Source of the DNA: Planctomycetaceae bacterium | GTDB lineage: Bacteria; Planctomycetota; Planctomycetia; Pirellulales; Pirellulaceae | DNA length: 6,531 nucleotides | Direction of reading: 5' to 3' | Assembly: GCA_003501565.1 (NCBI GenBank) | Contig: DNPC01000160.1 | Location: forward strand, 1-6,531 | Part shown: piece by piece, positions 5,387-6,531 of the stretch | Layout of the letters: each line of letters opens with the position of its first letter | How positions within the stretch are numbered: position 1 is the first letter of the stretch | The notes under the pieces: generated by a model | Databases searched by the model: none | What the model was told of the DNA's origin: nothing | What the model saw: the letters and a program-made list of their open reading frames with translations, nothing else | Program-made: the position numbers and the translations under genes

Positions 5387-6531
5387 TTAGGCAGCGCGCG
5401 CAAGATTTGCGTCGTCTTGATTTGCTTCCCCATCTAGCAACGCGTTGATGCGTAGAGCTGTTCGACGACTTGCTCCGGTGCCTCCCACACTCTGGTAGAC
5501 TTTCTGAAGCTGTCGACGTTGCGCGTCACGCTCATCACGATCACTCAACAGGCGATCCATCGCGGCCGTCGCTTGCTCAACTGCTTGAGTGGTACTTCCG
5601 ACCGCCAGGAACTCCGGCATGATCGTCTTGCCAGCGATAATGTTCGGTAGCGAAAACTCCTTGATGTCGGTCAGTGTCTTCGCAATCGAGTACATCAGCC
5701 GGCCAACGTGATAAACGACCACGGTCGGTGTCCCTCGCGCCATCATTTCCAAACTGGTCGAGCCGGATTTCATCAGAGCGCAATCGGCTGCTTCAGCAAT
5801 TTCACTGGTCTTACCAACATGGAACTCAATCGGAAGCCTGCGATCCGCTTCGCACAGCAGCCGTTGGCAGTATTCCTTGTGATTCGCTCTCAAACAAGCA
5901 ACCGAGAATTTTGCAGTAGGATGTCGCCGGGCCAACTCACGGATAATCTCGAGTTGCATTGGCCAAATGTGATTGACTTCCCGTGACCTCGATCCGGGCA
6001 ACACCGCTACCCTTAGCCCCCCCGACCGCTGCCGTTGGCTGGAAACGAAACGCGAGTCGAGTTCTTGGTCGGCGACTTCATCGAAGAACGGATGGCCGAC
6101 GTATTCGCTGCTCACGTTTCGCTCAGCGTACCAATCAGCTTCGAAGGGCAGGTTGCAGAAAACGTGGTCCACATAACGCTTAAGCTTCTTCACCCGCCAA
6201 CTTCCCCAGGCCCATAGTTGGGGCGGCAGGTAGTAAAAGACGGGAATTCCCCGTTGTTTGGCACGTTTAGCGATATGCCAATTGAACCCAGGAAAATCAA
6301 CTAGCACGACGGCGCTGGGCGGACGCTTATCAAAGACGTCACTAGCGACATCGGCGACTCGGAAAAACTCACGAAGCTTGGGGGCAACTTCAACGAACCC
6401 CACCACCGCCAACTGGGTTAGCTCATAGTCCAGCTGGCAACCAGCGGCCTGCATCCGCTCGCCGCCAAATCCTCGGAACCTGGTCCCGGGACGGACTTCT
6501 CTTAAGTTCTTGATCAAATTCGAAGCATGAA
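5387..6531 (-). CDS. lpxB: Lipid-A-disaccharide synthase LpxB (N-terminus beyond right edge)
   Basis: LpxB is the GT19 glycosyltransferase that joins UDP-2,3-diacylglucosamine and lipid X into the beta-1,6 disaccharide of lipid A at the inner face of the cytoplasmic membrane. The frame stays open to the right edge and reads H-A-S-N just before LIKNLRE, matching the family GE(P/A)SGDxHxxNLI motif. The catalytic Glu of that motif, and an estimated 15 or fewer N-terminal residues, are therefore off-window. The TTG codon at 6517-6515 is internal; numbering here counts it as residue 1. Visible motifs are FRGFGGERMQAAGC (14-27), LAVVGFVEV (36-44), VDFPGFNW (73-80, with the conserved Asp74), YYLPPQLWAW (95-104), LPGSRSREV (173-181, whose Arg matches the key E. 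coli Arg201), KSGSTSLE (250-257) and SLPNIIAG (289-296). The gene converges on flgJ with a 75-nt gap and belongs to a separate transcription unit. Confidence 0.97.
   Translation of the reverse strand, partial: HASNLIKNLREVRPGTRFRGFGGERMQAAGCQLDYELTQLAVVGFVEVAPKLREFFRVADVASDVFDKRPPSAVVLVDFPGFNWHIAKRAKQRGIPVFYYLPPQLWAWGSWRVKKLKRYVDHVFCNLPFEADWYAERNVSSEYVGHPFFDEVADQELDSRFVSSQRQRSGGLRVAVLPGSRSREVNHIWPMQLEIIRELARRHPTAKFSVACLRANHKEYCQRLLCEADRRLPIEFHVGKTSEIAEAADCALMKSGSTSLEMMARGTPTVVVYHVGRLMYSIAKTLTDIKEFSLPNIIAGKTIMPEFLAVGSTTQAVEQATAAMDRLLSDRDERDAQRRQLQKVYQSVGGTGASRRTALRINALLDGEANQDDANLARAA

Noticed and set aside
6515..6517. TTG as the start codon of lpxB
   Set aside because: The frame continues to the window edge and encodes H-A-S-N before it, which fits the conserved LpxB N-terminal motif; the true start lies outside.

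Overview
This window is one flagellar basal-body gene cluster on the + strand, meeting a single oppositely oriented envelope gene at its right end. In order it holds the 3' part of a proximal-rod gene (flgF-like, cut by the left edge), flgG (distal rod), flgA (P-ring chaperone), flgH (L ring), flgI (P ring) and a short flgJ (rod-binding domain only). On the - strand lies lpxB (lipid-A-disaccharide synthase), whose first codons fall beyond the right edge.

The genes fit together as follows. The FlgF-like protein and FlgG form parts of the periplasmic rod and leave the cell through the flagellar type III exporter, so FlgG has no signal peptide; the N-terminus of the FlgF-like protein is off-window. 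FlgJ lacks one too and is expected to cap or scaffold the growing rod. FlgA, FlgH and FlgI all have Sec-type signal peptides: FlgI forms the ring in the peptidoglycan layer with FlgA as its periplasmic chaperone, and FlgH forms the ring in the outer membrane. LpxB makes the tetra-acyl disaccharide of lipid A, the outer-membrane anchor of LPS. A P ring, an L ring and lipid A synthesis together point to a diderm cell with peptidoglycan and an LPS-type outer membrane.

The likely host is a planctomycete, perhaps of the Rhodopirellula/Pirellulaceae type. This rests on recalled resemblance of the LpxB motifs (YYLPPQLWAW, VDFPGFNW), the large FlgA, single-domain FlgJ, non-lipobox FlgH, moderate GC and patchy Shine-Dalgarno use. 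It is an inference; no search was run.

Spacing between the + strand genes is 33, 55, 198, 97 and 26 nt. The 198-nt flgA-flgH gap is the only place with room for an internal promoter. It holds a 9-bp direct repeat and a small inverted repeat but no convincing gene. The convergent flgJ-lpxB gap is 75 nt, with no clear intrinsic terminator. No tRNA, rRNA, CRISPR array, insertion sequence or attachment site was seen. I found no novel system; the points worth a second look are atypical features of the ring proteins and some short intergenic repeats.
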